Part shown: in pieces, positions 12,001-47,185 of the stretch
Layout of the letters: the number at the start of each line of letters is the position of its first letter
Numbering within the stretch: position 1 is the stretch's first letter
NCBI RefSeq assembly: GCF_902713425.1
Contig: NC_081198.1
Location: 7,414,492 to 7,478,491 of the forward strand
Direction: 5' to 3'
DNA: 64,000 bases
DNA from: Acipenser ruthenus
Taxonomy: Eukaryota > Chordata > Actinopteri > Acipenseriformes > Acipenseridae
The notes under the pieces: model-generated
What the model saw: only the letters and a program-made list of their open reading frames with translations
The model's database searches: none
Told to the model about the DNA's origin: nothing
Translations under genes and position numbers: made by a program

Positions 12001-12399
12001 GATGAGCAAGTGGTTGAGGAAGCACAGCGTTCAAATGGGACAGAAAACAAGTGTGAGCCGCAAGTGATCTTAGGAAATGGGACTGGAGATCAGAATGATG
12101 TGGTGATACCTCAAGGAGAAAAAGAAGGCAGCAAGGGCAAAGAGAAGCAGAAGATGGCAGAGGGGGGTACGCATAGAGCTGGGTTTGATGCTTTCATGAC
12201 GGGATACATCTTTGCATACGTCACTACATTGAAGGCAGGAGCAGAAACTGACCCAAGTTCAGGGGCATGCCTGCCAGACTGCCTGAACAAAGTGTACCTC
12301 AGTGGGAAATCTGTCCCCCTGCAGATTGTAAAAAGCAGCTTTTCGAAGTCTTCAAAAGCCCACACTCTGAAAATGGAGTCAGTCTGGGGCAAGATTTGA
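9082..12399 (+). CDS. TOE1: TOE1, target of EGR1 protein 1 (3' exonuclease)
   Basis: DEDD-family 3'-to-5' exonuclease that trims snRNA 3' tails in the nucleus and Cajal bodies. Coding exons: 9082-9192, 9493-9533, 9810-9906, 10062-10220, 10615-10874, 11150-11327 and 11677-12399. They total 1,569 bp or 522 aa (human about 510) with all phases consistent. The start [12 protein letters not shown] is preceded by an in-frame stop about 14 codons upstream. Catalytic acids: D36 and E38 (LDTELSG), D167 ([11 protein letters not shown]), with D200 ([11 protein letters not shown]) a further candidate. A CCCH zinc finger is formed by C278, C287, C293 and H297 ([15 protein letters not shown]). A basic nuclear signal, KRRRKNKRK, follows. 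An acidic low-complexity linker leads to the conserved C-terminal block [12 protein letters not shown] and KVYLSGK, ending VWGKI. The second coding exon is only 41 bp. It lies beside MUTYH as in mammals, but a THAP gene separates them. Confidence 0.95.
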
Positions 12400-15300
12400 T
12401 CAAAATATGGTGGACAGAAACTGCCATACCTATATGTTTGAAACACAATGATTACCTTTTTAGCAGGAGTCGGTCCATGAGGTTTATTCTTGATCTTATT
12501 TTTGTGCAGGATGTCCTAGTTTTTCATTTTAAATATATTTAGGATATAATCTTTCCAGTGTACAGACAGTGACACATTTATCTAATGTGCATTTGAGTTT
12601 TGGATTTGTTAATACTCCAGTCTGAGGTTCATTTATCTTTTGTTAAATTGATGTCAGCAGCTTTGAGTACATATGTCTATTAAATAAATACTGGTCTAGT
12701 ACTTTTGAACTAGGAATGTTTTGATTTGATTGTATTCTGCCACTAGGGGTCATTTAGACAAAGGAGAAAATGAATTCCAAATTGCAGGTAATGTTAGACC
12801 ATGTCATTGTAAATTGAGTTAAGTTAGTCCAAGGTTAGAGCTAGTCCAGGGGACGGTTTTACAACATTTTTAAGATGGGTAAGTGATCGAATTTACAAAA
12901 AAAAAAAAATGTAATCCAGCAGTGATTTTTCTGAAAAACCACATCAAAACAATCCAGATAAAAGTAATCTCGATAACAAAATATAGGATTACAAAATCCA
13001 GATTACAAGTTTGGAAAAACCGACCCCAGGACGATGAAACCCTTCTGTTGACTTCCCTGGTGTTTGTTGATAAGTGAATGTACAAAGCACCCAGAGAGCA
13101 AGATTAAGTTTCATATATTCTTCATTTGAAGAATTGAACACAACAGTTTTCCTAGTGTTGGACAAAAAAAGTGTGTTGTATTATAAATAAATAATAATAA
13201 AAAAAATTAAATACATTTTAAAAACATTATTTTTAAAATGATTGGGAAAACATTTGTGTAAAAAACTCTTCATAAAAAGACAATTATGAAAATATTTAAA
13301 CCCTGGCTGTTGTCTTTGGTTTAAAATGTAGATTTTTGCAGTTATGGTACAAAATAAATCAAATCTATCCTCAAAGACACCATCCTGGCTTGACAATAAC
13401 ACATTAACACCAAAATGCAAAGATTGTAATAAAATACAGAACAAGAAGGAGTGGAAAAATCAGAAAGGGGTATTTATTAACAGCAAAGAATTCAAATATT
13501 TTACAAGTTAGCAACAGAAGTATTTTAAACTCCAAGCATTTATTTACAAAATCAAAATATTAAGACATGGCAAAAACCCTTCATAAATATCAAAATAGAT
13601 TTAAAAAGATGTAGAAGTTATTTTTTATTGCATAGAACTGTAGTGACACTAGAACAGCATTATTCAACAAATGCAAATGAGAGCAGGCTATACATATACA
13701 TGTGATTTTCCGTTAACAAACATGAACAATGCAGTCAGCTAAAGTATCAGTCAGGGGTGGGCAATATTGGGTTTTTTCCAGTCAAGGTGTTCTAACCATG
13801 TTCTAGTTCATTTAAACCAATTAAATCTTTATATCAAGGTCCTAAATTATTAGCCTAGAGGGAACGACCCAACAGCATCAGAACTGTCCACCCTCTGGGA
13901 GACTAAATATTTAGCATTGTGGGGATGAGAAGAGCTTGTTTACTTGCCTTACAAAAATAATAATCTTTCAGGGATCTCACTTGTTGGCTGCATTTCCCAG
14001 ATTTTCACAGGGGTCATGACAGTGGCATGTCAGGGTAACTAATTGTCTTTAAGGTGTGATGGAAGAGCCTGCAGCTCCATCCCTCCCAAAAGCCACTGAA
14101 ATGGGAGGAGTCCCATGAAATGGCAACTTTTGTAAATCCTAACCCCTTTTAAAAAAACACATCCTATGAATATCAAACACCCTCGGCGTTACAACAGGAA
14201 ACCCTTCTAGTCATGGGGTAGTAGCTGTTCATTAAAACTGTTTATTGCAATATCATTTTTTTTTTTTATAAAGAAAACACCAGACAGCACTTTCTGGCTG
14301 CAGTATTTTAACATTTATATTGGTGTTTACTAAACAAGGCAATTAAAAATGTATTAGAATTTCAAATATATATCCCCAACCCCACCTTGCCTAAAACTTT
14401 TACAATCACTATTTGTGACCTTGGTAGAGTAGCATAATAATACTGACAATGCTGATAATCATATACAGTACACAGTGCTGCTCAGCTTGTCTTCTAAATG
14501 ACTGGAATTGAGACTTTCTGAAAATACAGACAGCTGTCCAACCCCTTTCTGGTTCAGAAGGCAGTGGGCATTAAGTTATTATATATAGATTTTTTTTTTT
14601 TTAGGTATGATTTCTTGTTTATTACCTGGGCTTCGCCAGACAATGTAAACAGCTTTGCTTTATTTGTTATGGGTCTTAAAAATGAGCACATTATGCTATT
14701 AGATATTGCTTAAGACATTTGTTGTTTTTTTCTTTTTTACCTTCACTTGAACACATCTGCAAGCCCTGTTTTTCAACTTTTAGGAAAAGCTACAGCTGCA
14801 CAACAAAGAACTTGAGGTCTCTGCTGATGTAGGGAGTGTAAACTCATTTGTGTGTCGAACTATCTATCGCAAATTCTCAAGGAAGCAAATTTTTCATTCA
14901 TTGTTTGAAACAGATGTTCAGAAGCTAGAATGCATTTATACGTCTGTGGGTTCCAAATTACATTGTCACCCTCTGCATTTGTTTTATTCATATTAGACAC
15001 TGTATACACATACTTTACGTATAACCATGACCAAAACAAACCATTGGTGACTGTTTTACGATACAACACAGCCATTTAGTTAATTTCTTAATTAAAAAAA
15101 AAAAAAAAAAAAAACATTTTGCACTTATGGTATTTTTGTTCTTAGTTTTTTTACATGTTATAAAAAATAATATTGCCATTAGCTAGGTTTCAAAGAAATG
15201 TGCATTTGTGTGTGCATGCACATCAGTGTATTGTGTTAATATACTGTGTTTGTGTGCGTTATTAATATTTATCTAAAAGTTAAATCTGCTATTGTGTCAT

Positions 15301-15722
15301 TCCACATACTTTCCAAGAACATGCAATATCAAACATGATCTGAATCTTCAAAATCTGTGCAGTCTCAGGGATAGTTGAGGGTTTCAGGTTTGATTTAACT
15401 GCACATACCTGTCAAAATGAAACTAGCCAGAGCTAGTTTTATTATGTATACTAACTTGATTATGATGGTCAGTATTTAAAATAATGGACCATGATTCCAA
15501 AGTGGATCCCTCACTTATTTAGGAACTCCTCATGTACAAACAATACAAAACAACTTCTCTGGAACTGCTATAGTTGTTTATATTAAATATTAATTATACC
15601 AACAACAATAATTAAAAAAAAAAAAAAAACGCCTGTCTGCCATCATCAATTAAACTACACACTTTTCTTCCTTAACATTTGGGATGAAAAAAGTTATAGT
15701 TTTTTCCTTCTCAATTTCTTTT
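12400..15722. other. Convergent 3' region of TOE1 and TESK2
   Basis: TOE1 3' UTR begins at 12400; AATAAA at about 12683-12688 is its likely polyadenylation signal. The rest is AT-rich, and on the minus strand it should be the TESK2 3' UTR. Plus-strand TTTATT (minus AATAAA) occurs near 13467, 13540, 13624, 14239 and 14617, so the TESK2 end cannot be fixed. An open plus-strand stretch near 14784-14996 starts after an acceptor-like TTTTAG with EKLQLHNKELEVSADV but resembles no family I know. Confidence 0.45.
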
Positions 15723-31172
<15,450 letters not shown>

Positions 31173-31386
31173 CACACCTCCCCCCCCCACACCCCACCTT
31201 AACAGGTTAACAGTACTACTACTTTTTAAAAAAATAAAATAAAAAAAAAAGATGAAAATGTCGTTTCACATTTTTGGCATCTGTATGGAACTCCAAATCT
31301 CTTGAGCACAAATCTAAAGAGACAAAAAAAATAAAAATAAAATATATAATACTAAATTAGAAATTGCATAACAGGATTAAACAATC

Positions 31387-31429
<43 letters not shown>
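31387..31429. repeat. (TTA)n microsatellite
   Basis: About 14 uninterrupted copies of a 3-bp unit just upstream of the TESK2 start-codon exon. No retroelement tail is recognisable next to it. Confidence 0.95.
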
Positions 31430-34400
31430 GATGCCTATAATTTCATTTTAGAGGAGTACTGTTCTCACAAAGGGTTGGAGTGTCCTTGATTGGTTTAAAC
31501 TGGGGAGAAAGACTCCCTTTTAGAAAACTGATGACAGGTATACAAGACTAATTATAAAACCTTTAGGCAGAGCCACCCCAGTCCAAAGACAATAACAGTT
31601 TGCTAACTAACTCTTAACCTACTTCAGTCAAAAAGTTGTATTGCCGTGGTGCACAGTGAGGGCCATTCTAGCCTTGGTACTATATTTCTTACACCCATAC
31701 ACTTAAATATTTAATTGAACCAATTACACCTCTATTCAGGTATTAAATCAATGAATTGGTAACCTGTGAAACCTGACGTGGAATACCCCTTGAGGACTGG
31801 AGCCTTATTGTATTAAATACAACTGCAATAGCCACAGGGGGTGTCCGTGTACACAAGCTTCAATCCAGGAAACAATTTCACCCTACAGTACAATACAAAT
31901 ACTGCTGGGCAAAATACACATCACCAATACTTCCCACCTTTAATTGCACCTCTAATTACAGTATAAAGATTTTATCGGTGAAAAATTAGCCCTTTATTTT
32001 TTTACTTGGAAAGCAAAACATGTATTTTTTCATCCTGCAGTTGTCTCGCCAGTTGCTGTAGTTTCATGGTCTTTGTTATACAAGTATGCCAAGGATGGAG
32101 ACCGCTGATCTTTTACACAGAAAGATTCAGTCATCTCTATACAGCAGCACAGCTTACTGCGAAATTCATTTTATACAGAGTGGTACACAGTAAACTACTG
32201 AAACTAAGAATATTAACAGCATGAATACAAACAAAACAGGTCGATGGAGGTGGCTTGACAACATTTGAATTTTTCTTCACATCAACTAATCTAAAATTGG
32301 CTGGAGGTGTAAATTATTACTGTAGACTGACTTTAGCTTGCCCTGAAAGAAAAAAAAAAAATCTATTTTTAAACGTTATTTTGTCAGGGGTACTGTATTA
32401 CAAACAATTCTTAAGAATACTACTTTGTTACATTATTGATGAACTAAAGTGATTATCAGACTAATTAGACCATCCTTTATTTGGTGGCTGTATTGTAAAT
32501 GAATATGCCTGTCTTTTCAAACAGATCAGCCACCGTGACCCAAGTCTGTTTGTTTTCTCATCAAGCAGATCTGTTTATAATTTTGCACATAGCCCTTAGC
32601 TTAACACACTTTAATCTTCAACAGTACCTTCTGCACAGTTTGGCTATCAAGCTCATTTTATTACAGCGCTTCAATTCATACTGTGGATTGTTATATCCTT
32701 TGTATTCCTTTTACAAATGTACTGTTCAATAGTTAAGAAATCACACACTATTTATGCACAGCACCAGTTTCTAATAAATGAATGCAAATGAATGATCACC
32801 TGAATTTACAATAAATGTCATGACTTGCCATGCGCTAAAATAATAACTTTCATTATAAAGCAAAGATACTCAGAACAAATGTTTGTCTGTTAGCTGCTCC
32901 TTGTGCTTTTCAGGAGCTACTGGTATTGTACACTGTGGGGTGTGCACAAGCAAAAAGGAAGATCTTTCTAACAATCTAAGCTAGGTAAGGAAAGCTTGGA
33001 TACATATCCCTCTGATACAGTACAAATGGTAGACTGCCAATCTAGTGAACAAAAAATGTTTTGGAAAGAAACAATGAAGACAAAAACATCTACCGATTGC
33101 CATGAGTACATAGAGAATTAATCTGGAAAGAACTTTACCAGTCCCAAGAGAAAACTAATTTGCATTTTTAGCTTTTAAAACACCTTACGCTTTATTATTT
33201 GGGGACTGTACTTCTTCCAATTAAATAGTAATCTCAGAATAAACAAGGTTGTCCTTTGTTTCCTTCCAGTACAAGGCTTTGCAACAAAATCTTATCAATA
33301 CAATAAATGGTCTGTTGACATTAGTTGCCCTTCTCAAAGAGTTGTGTATGATTCTGGCTGAACAAATAAGCAGTTACCACACTTAATTACGGGCCAAAGG
33401 GTAGGCATTTGGACAGCCTAGATGTAACCCACCTGGCTGCACCCCAGTATGGCTTGTATACTTGGGGGGAGGGATGCTGTGTTATTACAGGAAATGCCTA
33501 TGAAACTGAAGTGAATGTGTAATTTGTTGATTTTAAGTGTCACTTAAGTGGGGGTACTGAATCAACTGTGCCTTAATGTTAAAAACGTTCTACTCAAAAC
33601 AAGCAGATCCCAAACACCAGAATTATTGTTCCCAGCATATTCTGGGGGCTAAAGTGGCGATACATTTATACAAAGTTTAAGATCTGAATACAGGTAACAG
33701 AATACAGCGGTTGTTCAGACCATTATAATCTAACATTCCTAGCATCTTATTATTTTTAAAAGATTTAACTTGTGATGTTACATTTTGGATTGATTTTCAT
33801 AACCTTGGTATATAAATGGCTCTATTTTAATTATGTAAACTATTTAGATCAATTGAATAGACACCAAGCTTAATCCCTTAATAGGCACCTACAATAACTA
33901 CCATTCAATAGAATCCTGACTGAGTGCCATGAACAGCCTTACGCATAAGAACATAAGGTTACAAACGAGAGGAGGCCATTCAGCCCATCTTGCTAGTTTG
34001 GTTGTTAGTAGCTTATTGATCCCAGAATCTCATCAAGCAGCTTCTTGAAGGATCCCAGGGTGTCAGCTTCAGCAACATTACCGGGGAGTTGGTTCCAGAC
34101 TCCCACAATTTTTTGTGTAAAAAAGTACCTTCTATTTTCTGTTTTAAATGCCCCTTTATCTAATCTCCATTTGTGACTCCTGGTCGTCTTTTTTCAGGTC
34201 AAAAAAAGTCTCCTGGGTCGACATTGTGAATACCTTTTAAAATTTTGAATGCTTGAATCAGATCGCTGTGTAGTTTTCTTTGTTGAAGACTGAATAGATC
34301 CAATTATTTTAGCCTGTTTGCATATGCCATGCCTTTTAAACCCGGGATAATTCTGGTCGCTCTTCTTTGCACTCTTTCTAGAGCAGCCATATCCTTTTTG

Positions 34401-36938
34401 TAGCAAGGTGACCAGAACCGAACACAATATTCTAAATGAGGTCTTACTAATGCATTGTAAAGTTTTAACATTACTTCCCTTGATTTAAATTCAACATTTT
34501 TTACTATATATCCGAGCATTTTGTTGGCCTTTTTTTTTTTTTTATTTTTTTTAAGCTTCCCCACATTGTTTAGATGAAGACATTTCTGAGTCAACTTAAA
34601 CTCCTAGATCTTTCTCACAGATTCCTTCTTCAATTTCAGTGTCTCCCATATGGTATTTATAATGGACATATTTATTGCCTGCGTGCAGTACCTTACACTT
34701 TTCTATATTAAATGTAATTTGCCATGTGTCTACCCAGTTCTGAATGCTGTCTATATCATTTTGAATGACCTTTGCGCTGCAACAGTGTTTGCCACTCCTC
34801 CTATTTTTGTGTCGTTTGCAAATTTAACAAGTTTGCTTACTATACCAGAATCTAAGCTATTAATGTAGATTAGGAAGAGTAGTACTAGTTACCTCACTCC
34901 GTTTTGAGGTTTCTCCTCTAATCAGTACTTTCTGTTTTCTACATGTTAACCACTCCCTAATCCATGTGCATGCATTTCCTTGAATCCCTACTGCGTTCAG
35001 TAGTGATGTTTTCAAAAATGCTATTTAATAAAGTAGTAGCCTACAGTTAGTTTGGAATGTGTTCAGTTTAGGCTGAACTCCAGACTGAGGACAGTACCTT
35101 CAGGGGGGAGAAACCTAAATGTACTACTGTAAACAAATTTCACTCTTTCTAGGAATATGCAACAGAATATACAGGCATTCTTCAAATCAACACAAATTAC
35201 AATTTAAACTGTAGGCACATTCTGTCCTTCACATTCTGCAATGCCCTGTAGGCCTAATTCCAGAGGGATTTACTGGGGCAGAACATTCAACCCAAGTGAG
35301 CATTCTGAACATGTTCACTGTATTTGTGCATGAGAAACATACAGAAATACACTTAATCTAAGACAAACATTGCATGTCAAGCACGATGTGGTACTGAAGA
35401 AAAACAAAAAAAACAAAAAAAACTGTAGGACAAACACACTCCTCCACAAGGAAAGCTGGAGAATTTAACATGCTACTCCATTTGTTTCCTTTCTGAGCTA
35501 CTACACTCCTAAGACAAGGAGATACAATTCAGAAATAGTTTACCCAACAACAATGGTTTAAAAAACGCTTCAGTCAGTGCAGCAGCTATATGTAATTTCA
35601 GGATATTTTTAAACGGTCGAATCATGTGCTTTAAGATAAATTAAGTAGAAATGTCTAAATAAGGTTTCCCATCCCCACTAATAATTGTAGATTAATTGAT
35701 AGGCCAACTGTCATGGCTTTCACTTTAAATTTACATTAATGCTGCTGAGTGGAGGTGAAAAAGAATCTCCATATTCCAATAATGCACAAGAACTTCCGGT
35801 TCCACTGCAAGGTACTTGATGCAGTAGATTCCAGGTTTATTCTGTAATGTACTTTAAATAGTTCCCAACTCACATCACTTTATTATGCAAACTACATAAC
35901 CTTCCTGAAACACTGACATATATACAGTAACCAGAGCTATGTCTAATATTGCTGTGCTGTAGTGAACAGTTCCATATAGATGAGGTGTGGTACCCAAATA
36001 GTATTGGATTGTTGATTCTTTGAATCACTGAATATATTCCCTTATCCTAACCACATCAAGGAATTTCTGTTACAGGATTTTAATTATAAGCTACAAACAG
36101 TTCAGTAATGCCTAAAGCAGTAGAGCAGCTTTTTATTAACAAGTTTAAATAACTTTTCTACAAATCTTACAATGGTATATCATTAGGTAATAAATACTGT
36201 ACTGTAATTACATCTGACAGGTAAACAGTTAAACTATCTACAATTGGTAAGCATACTGTGCGGTACATCTGACATTGCAAAACCTTGGACGTACATTATG
36301 TATTTTAAAGCATTTAGTATAATAGACACATTAGTATTTGTGGTTGTTTACAGTACAAAAGACCATAAGGAGTACTATCTGCAGTACGCTATCGCTGCAG
36401 ATGATTTGTAATAGACACATGAATAGAAAACTTCTGGACAGCTTGATGTAATGTAATGAAAAAAAAAACCTGATTTGAATACATGTTTGCAAAGTAATAT
36501 AATTCTTACACCATTGCAATCCAAGTTATTGTTTCTGCATTCAAACACATCAGATTACGACAATGCGAAATAAAACTCAATACATCAGTAGTTATTTTTC
36601 TGAATGCACGCAGCAGTGGTTACTTGTTTTATTTTTAAATATAAATTAATTATACACTTAAAGTTACTGCTAAACAAAACACGCATTCGTGTTTTCCAGG
36701 ACTCTAGCAAGGACGCTAATGTTTGTATTTGTGTTAGAAAAGAAAACACCCACATAACTATCATGTTTGTTTACATTAATGTAACTTACAGTAAAAAGTT
36801 ACAATATGCTTAAATGGGAGTTGATTGATTAAATAGGAAGACAAATAGTAACACATACAACACTAATCAAATGTGTCATTTTTTTAAATAGACAAAACAA
36901 TAACTTAAAAAAAGTTTAAATAATAAACAATAACTTAC
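31430..36938. other. First TESK2 intron (5' UTR exon to start-codon exon)
   Basis: About 5.5 kb of AT-rich intron. Apart from the CR1 fragment at about 33.9-35.0 kb I see no supported feature. Confidence 0.5.
33943..35005 (-). mobile_element. CR1-like LINE fragment, 5'-truncated
   Basis: The minus strand encodes the C-terminal part of a CR1-group reverse transcriptase: ALVRPHLEYCVRFWSP, then KKDMAALERVQRRATRIIPG near 34310-34500. Further on, in another frame, it gives VWNQLPG-type and EADTLGSFKKLLDE-type endings. The 3' end near 33943-33962 shows short ATGTTCTT-like repeats, as expected of CR1 3' termini. Only about 1.06 kb remains, with frame breaks and an apparent internal deletion near 34890. 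I recognise this family from fish genomic sequence, but the exact subfamily would need a repeat library. Confidence 0.85.
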
Positions 36939-37010
36939 CTGGTCGTGCCTCAAGCCGATGCAGTCGTTATCAGGCCTGGGACCTCGGGCCTTAAGCTTCT
37001 CATTTCAGCC
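36939..37010 (-). other. TESK2: TESK2 5' UTR exon (probable) and promoter side
   Basis: On the minus strand CACGACCAG|GTAAGTT at 36939/36938 is a strong donor. The upstream sequence (GGCTGAAATGAGAAGCTTAA onward) is more GC-rich than its surroundings. It is the first plausible 5' exon upstream of the start-codon exon. The outer boundary and transcription start are not visible. Confidence 0.5.
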
Positions 37011-38770
37011 ACTGTGATGTAAACACAACTAAAATGTAAACGCAAAGCCTATCGTCTCAAATCTTTAAAAACGACAGACACACAAGGTAGAAATGGAAAA
37101 GGGGCTAGTCGTTCATTTACTTTCAAATCTACAGAAAAACATGCCAAAATGCTTGTAAAAATAATAATAATGCAATATATATATAATTTTTGTGATCAAA
37201 GAAAAAGCTGCGTAAAAACTGTCTATCGTTTACATATTTTTGTTTCACCGCCCAGTATTTATTTACTCCACGTTAAACCACGAAGAATAGCCAATATTTT
37301 GCAAACTATTACCAGCAGGTCCTGTCTTTTTCCTGCGCACAGTAAAACTCCCCCTACGTACGCTTTACTTGTCTTGAGTTAACAGTAGTCACAGCCCCGT
37401 TTTTTGTATATGCTTAATTGACCGTTTTTCAAATTTCACCTCCCCTTTTCTCAGCCTGTCTGACCAAATCTTCCAAACACTACTGCTTTCCTTTGGAGTC
37501 AAGTATTCGTTTCTCCCCACAAACCGAACTCGAAACCTGAACCCTCAGCTCGTTTTCTTTTTTGATTGACAACACTAAGAGCCACACAGACAAAATAAAA
37601 GAGAGTGATCGACACCAATCTTCACCATTTTTTGCCGAATGAAATAAGAAGGGCGTGTAACATAGACAGGGCGTGTAAGTTAGAGGACGGGTTTAAAAAC
37701 AATAATAATGACAAAAAAAAACACAGTCCTTTCATGTGATCGATGTCCATCCTAACGAATCCATAGCAAGGCAGCTGTGTTCTGGCCAACCAGCACGTTG
37801 CACTTGATGCCGTGTGGTACCGTATAACCACGCAAACGGGCGCACCATATACTTGGGTATGCACTTATTTTTATGAAAGTAAAGTTATCCCTTTGGTTTA
37901 TTAACCCATGGACCTCAAAGTAGATTGAAACATGCAAGCACAATGTAGGATCAACTTGAGTTTCACACCTTGAACCACACATTACTTTAATACCATTGGC
38001 CGTAGTTAATCCAAGCCTGTAACAACAGTTATGTTGATTAAGCTACATCTGGAATATGTTTCAGGATTTCTGCTGCTGCAATCAGGGAAACAGAAATACA
38101 CCAAAACAACCATGACTGCAGCAGATTTACTGAATACTGTCCCTTACAACGACTAGAATTCCTTTATTTTAACAAGGATTTTATATGGTGTGCTTCCAAT
38201 ATCAAACTCATACATGTTTTTTACATGGTATCAAATAATAGATGGGCAGCAGTTAATTACTGTACCAAGAAAATAATTCTGTAAGGGTATCTGTGAGATC
38301 ACTGTGAGCAGGTTGAACATATCAGTGCCAGGCTCACCGGTTCAGTTTTGGGACAGTTCAAGAATGCATTCAGTGAGCTTTTACTGTCTTTTTTTGTTGA
38401 AATACAATTTTAAAGCTTAATTGAAGAAGTACTGTATGGTAAGTCCATACACTAACTATCTGATAAATATTGAGAAACCAAAGTTCTACAAGCTTGTACA
38501 CTTGAATAACTATATTTTAACCATGTGTTGGCAAATGCTGTTTTCAAGCAATTAATACAATAATGCTTTGTTTTTACTGTAATATGTTTCAAATGTTGGT
38601 TCTTGAATTTAATTTATAGTCATATTACAACAACAAAAAATAAGCAACATTTTTTAAAAAAATATATGGTTAAACATCAAACCAAAACCATTCAAAACAG
38701 TACATCTTTGACAAACTTAACAATAAATACTTTTAAATTTGTATACTCTTCCACTGCATTGACAGTGATG
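37011..38770. other. Spacer between TESK2 5' end and ARMH1 3' end
   Basis: Holds the presumed TESK2 promoter (37.0-37.6 kb) and the ARMH1 3' UTR (below 38771 on the minus strand, with a possible AATAAA read from plus-strand TTTATT near 38163). Nothing else supported. Confidence 0.4.
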
Positions 38771-45137
<6,367 letters not shown>

Positions 45138-47185
45138 ATGGGAGATGCCGACTTGGATTACAACATTGTGTTTCCCGAACCTCATCTCGCTGGTGAGTCC
45201 AAACAGATTTTGATTACGGTATAGGCCATTGGTTCTAAATGTAATAAATAATACTAATATTAAGTGTTTTGTAAAAATCCCAAACTGTCATTAACGTTGT
45301 AAACGCAATGACAATGTTAAACTTCTGATGCATTGCTCGCTATAACTCCAGAGATGAGACTTTTGTTTCGAAGTTGTTTTTTTTTTTTTTTTTTTTTTTT
45401 TTTGTGCTATAGAACCACATCACACAAGAATGCTACTGCCCAGTACCGGGAAATGTGTGTGTGTCACACATATGTTTGCAATTGGCTCATAGAAAAGTTA
45501 ATGATATTTTTAAACTGTCAGGCACAGAAGACAAACAGCTGCAGCAGCTTTACATCAAAATATTCTTATTCCTTGTTGTTTCTGTTTACTGCAGCCTTCC
45601 ACAATTTAACCTTATATCCACTTCACTTACTTTTCGATATCAGAAGGCTTGGTGTTGACAATCATGTTTATGTTATGTACAACTAGTTTTAGTTGCTGGA
45701 AAACAAGCTTTCCCCTTTGCAACTGCTTGCTATTACCAATATTTCACTAAGAGTATTCTCTTTTCATTTCAGAAAGCCACTGGCATGGGCAGAAGGAACC
45801 GGTGGTGATTCTCTTGGGCTGGGCTGGCTGTAAGGACAAGCATCTAGCCAAATACAGTTCGATTTATAATGAGCAGGTTAGTGCAAAGATGGTTCCCCAG
45901 GAAGATGAGTGAAAAGTGAAAGTAAAAGTAAGAGTGCCACAATTTACTACATTCAGCCTTGAACAAGCTGTGTTTTTAACTGCCACAAACCTCATTCTGA
46001 AACACCTTTCTCGATGAACACACAATCCAGTGATTACTCAGTGTGGAGTAGTGGTTAGGGCTCTGGACTCTTGACCGGAGGGTTGTGGGTTCAGTCCCCA
46101 GTGGGGTACACTGCTGTTGTACCCTTGAGCAAGGTACTTTACCTAGATTGCTCCAGTAAAAACCCAACTGTATAAATGGGTAATTGTATGTAAAAATAAT
46201 GTGATATCTGTATAATGTGAAATAATGTATAATGTGATATCTTGTAACAATTGTAAGTCGCCCTGGATAAGGGCGTCTGCTAAGAAATAAATAATAATAA
46301 TAATAATACTCCCCTCTCTGTCTCTGCAAGCAGGTATGCTCAGGCCTTAGCAAAGTGTTTCTAAAAGCAGTCTTAGGTCAGGCTGAGTGAGATCACACAT
46401 GGCTCAAAACAAGGAAAGATGTCATAGCATTGGCAAGGGGAAATTTAGATTGCATCTGCTAACTCTTTGCTTTTTTTGCACCTTCCCACTTTTAGGGATG
46501 TATCACCATTCGATACACCGCCCCATGGAAGGCAGTGTTCTTCTCTGAGGCTTTTGGCAGCAAGGAGCTGCTTGAAATAGCTCGGAAGCTGCTGGATCTT
46601 CTCTATGATTATGAAGTGGAGAGCAACCCTATATTGTTCCACATGTTCAGCAACGGGGGCTTCATGCTGTACCGTTATATAATTGAGCACTTACAAAGAG
46701 AGGAACAGCTCCGTGCCTTGGGGGTGGTAGGCACGATCTTGGACAGCGCACCAGGGAACCAGAATGTGATCGGTTCAGTACGGGCGCTTAATGCCACTTT
46801 GGGACCAGAGACTCACACTGTGCTGCGATACCCAATCCTAGCGGTTTTTACCTGCATGGTCTTTCTGTTACGGGTGTTGCTTTACTCCTTGACCAAGTAT
46901 ATCCACAAAAATCACTATGATGCCATGCTTGATGACCCCACTAGCTGGCCACAGCTGTACCTGTATTCCAGAGCTGACAAAGTGATTGCCCACAGGGATG
47001 TGGAGCTGATGGTCAGAGCTAGAAAGCAGCGGGGGGTGCGGGTGGAAAGTGTGGACTTCATCAACTCCGACCACGTCAGCCACAACCGGCTGTTCCCGGA
47101 GGAATACTCTGTCAGGTGTGTTACTTTCTTGGAGTATTGCCTGAAAAACTCTACTGGGATAAAGAGGAAGCATGTTTCTATGTAG
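45138..47185 (+). CDS. TMEM53: TMEM53, transmembrane protein 53 (DUF829)
   Basis: Nuclear-envelope protein of the DUF829 alpha/beta-hydrolase-like family, linked in vertebrates to BMP-SMAD signalling in bone. Coding exons: 45138-45192, 45773-45876 and 46496-47185. They total 849 bp or 282 aa (human about 277) with consistent phases. Start [15 protein letters not shown]. Conserved motifs: [70 protein letters not shown] and [13 protein letters not shown] hydrophobic segment at about residues 165-185 ([20 protein letters not shown]) is the likely membrane anchor. AATAAA signals cluster at about 47189-47206 and again at about 47248. Intron 2 carries a SINE. Confidence 0.95.
46040..46308 (+). mobile_element. 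tRNA-derived SINE, full-length (V-SINE-type tail)
   Basis: The 5' part carries pol III boxes: an A-box-like TGGAGTAGTGGTTAGGG and a B-box GGGTTCAGTCCCC. A unique body follows, then the tail GTAAGTCGCCCTGGATAAGG with GCGTCTGCT and (AAT)n. It contains a 33-bp internal segment (near 46210-46245) that the copy at 56.3 kb lacks. It lies in TMEM53 intron 2, in the sense orientation. Confidence 0.9.

Noticed and set aside
11795-12050. Two minus-strand open frames of about 80 codons
   Set aside because: They are antisense shadows of the long last exon of TOE1, which has clear homology on the plus strand.
46040-46130. Possible tRNA gene (A and B boxes)
   Set aside because: The boxes belong to the tRNA-derived head of a SINE. 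The same unit recurs at 56.3 kb with the family tail.
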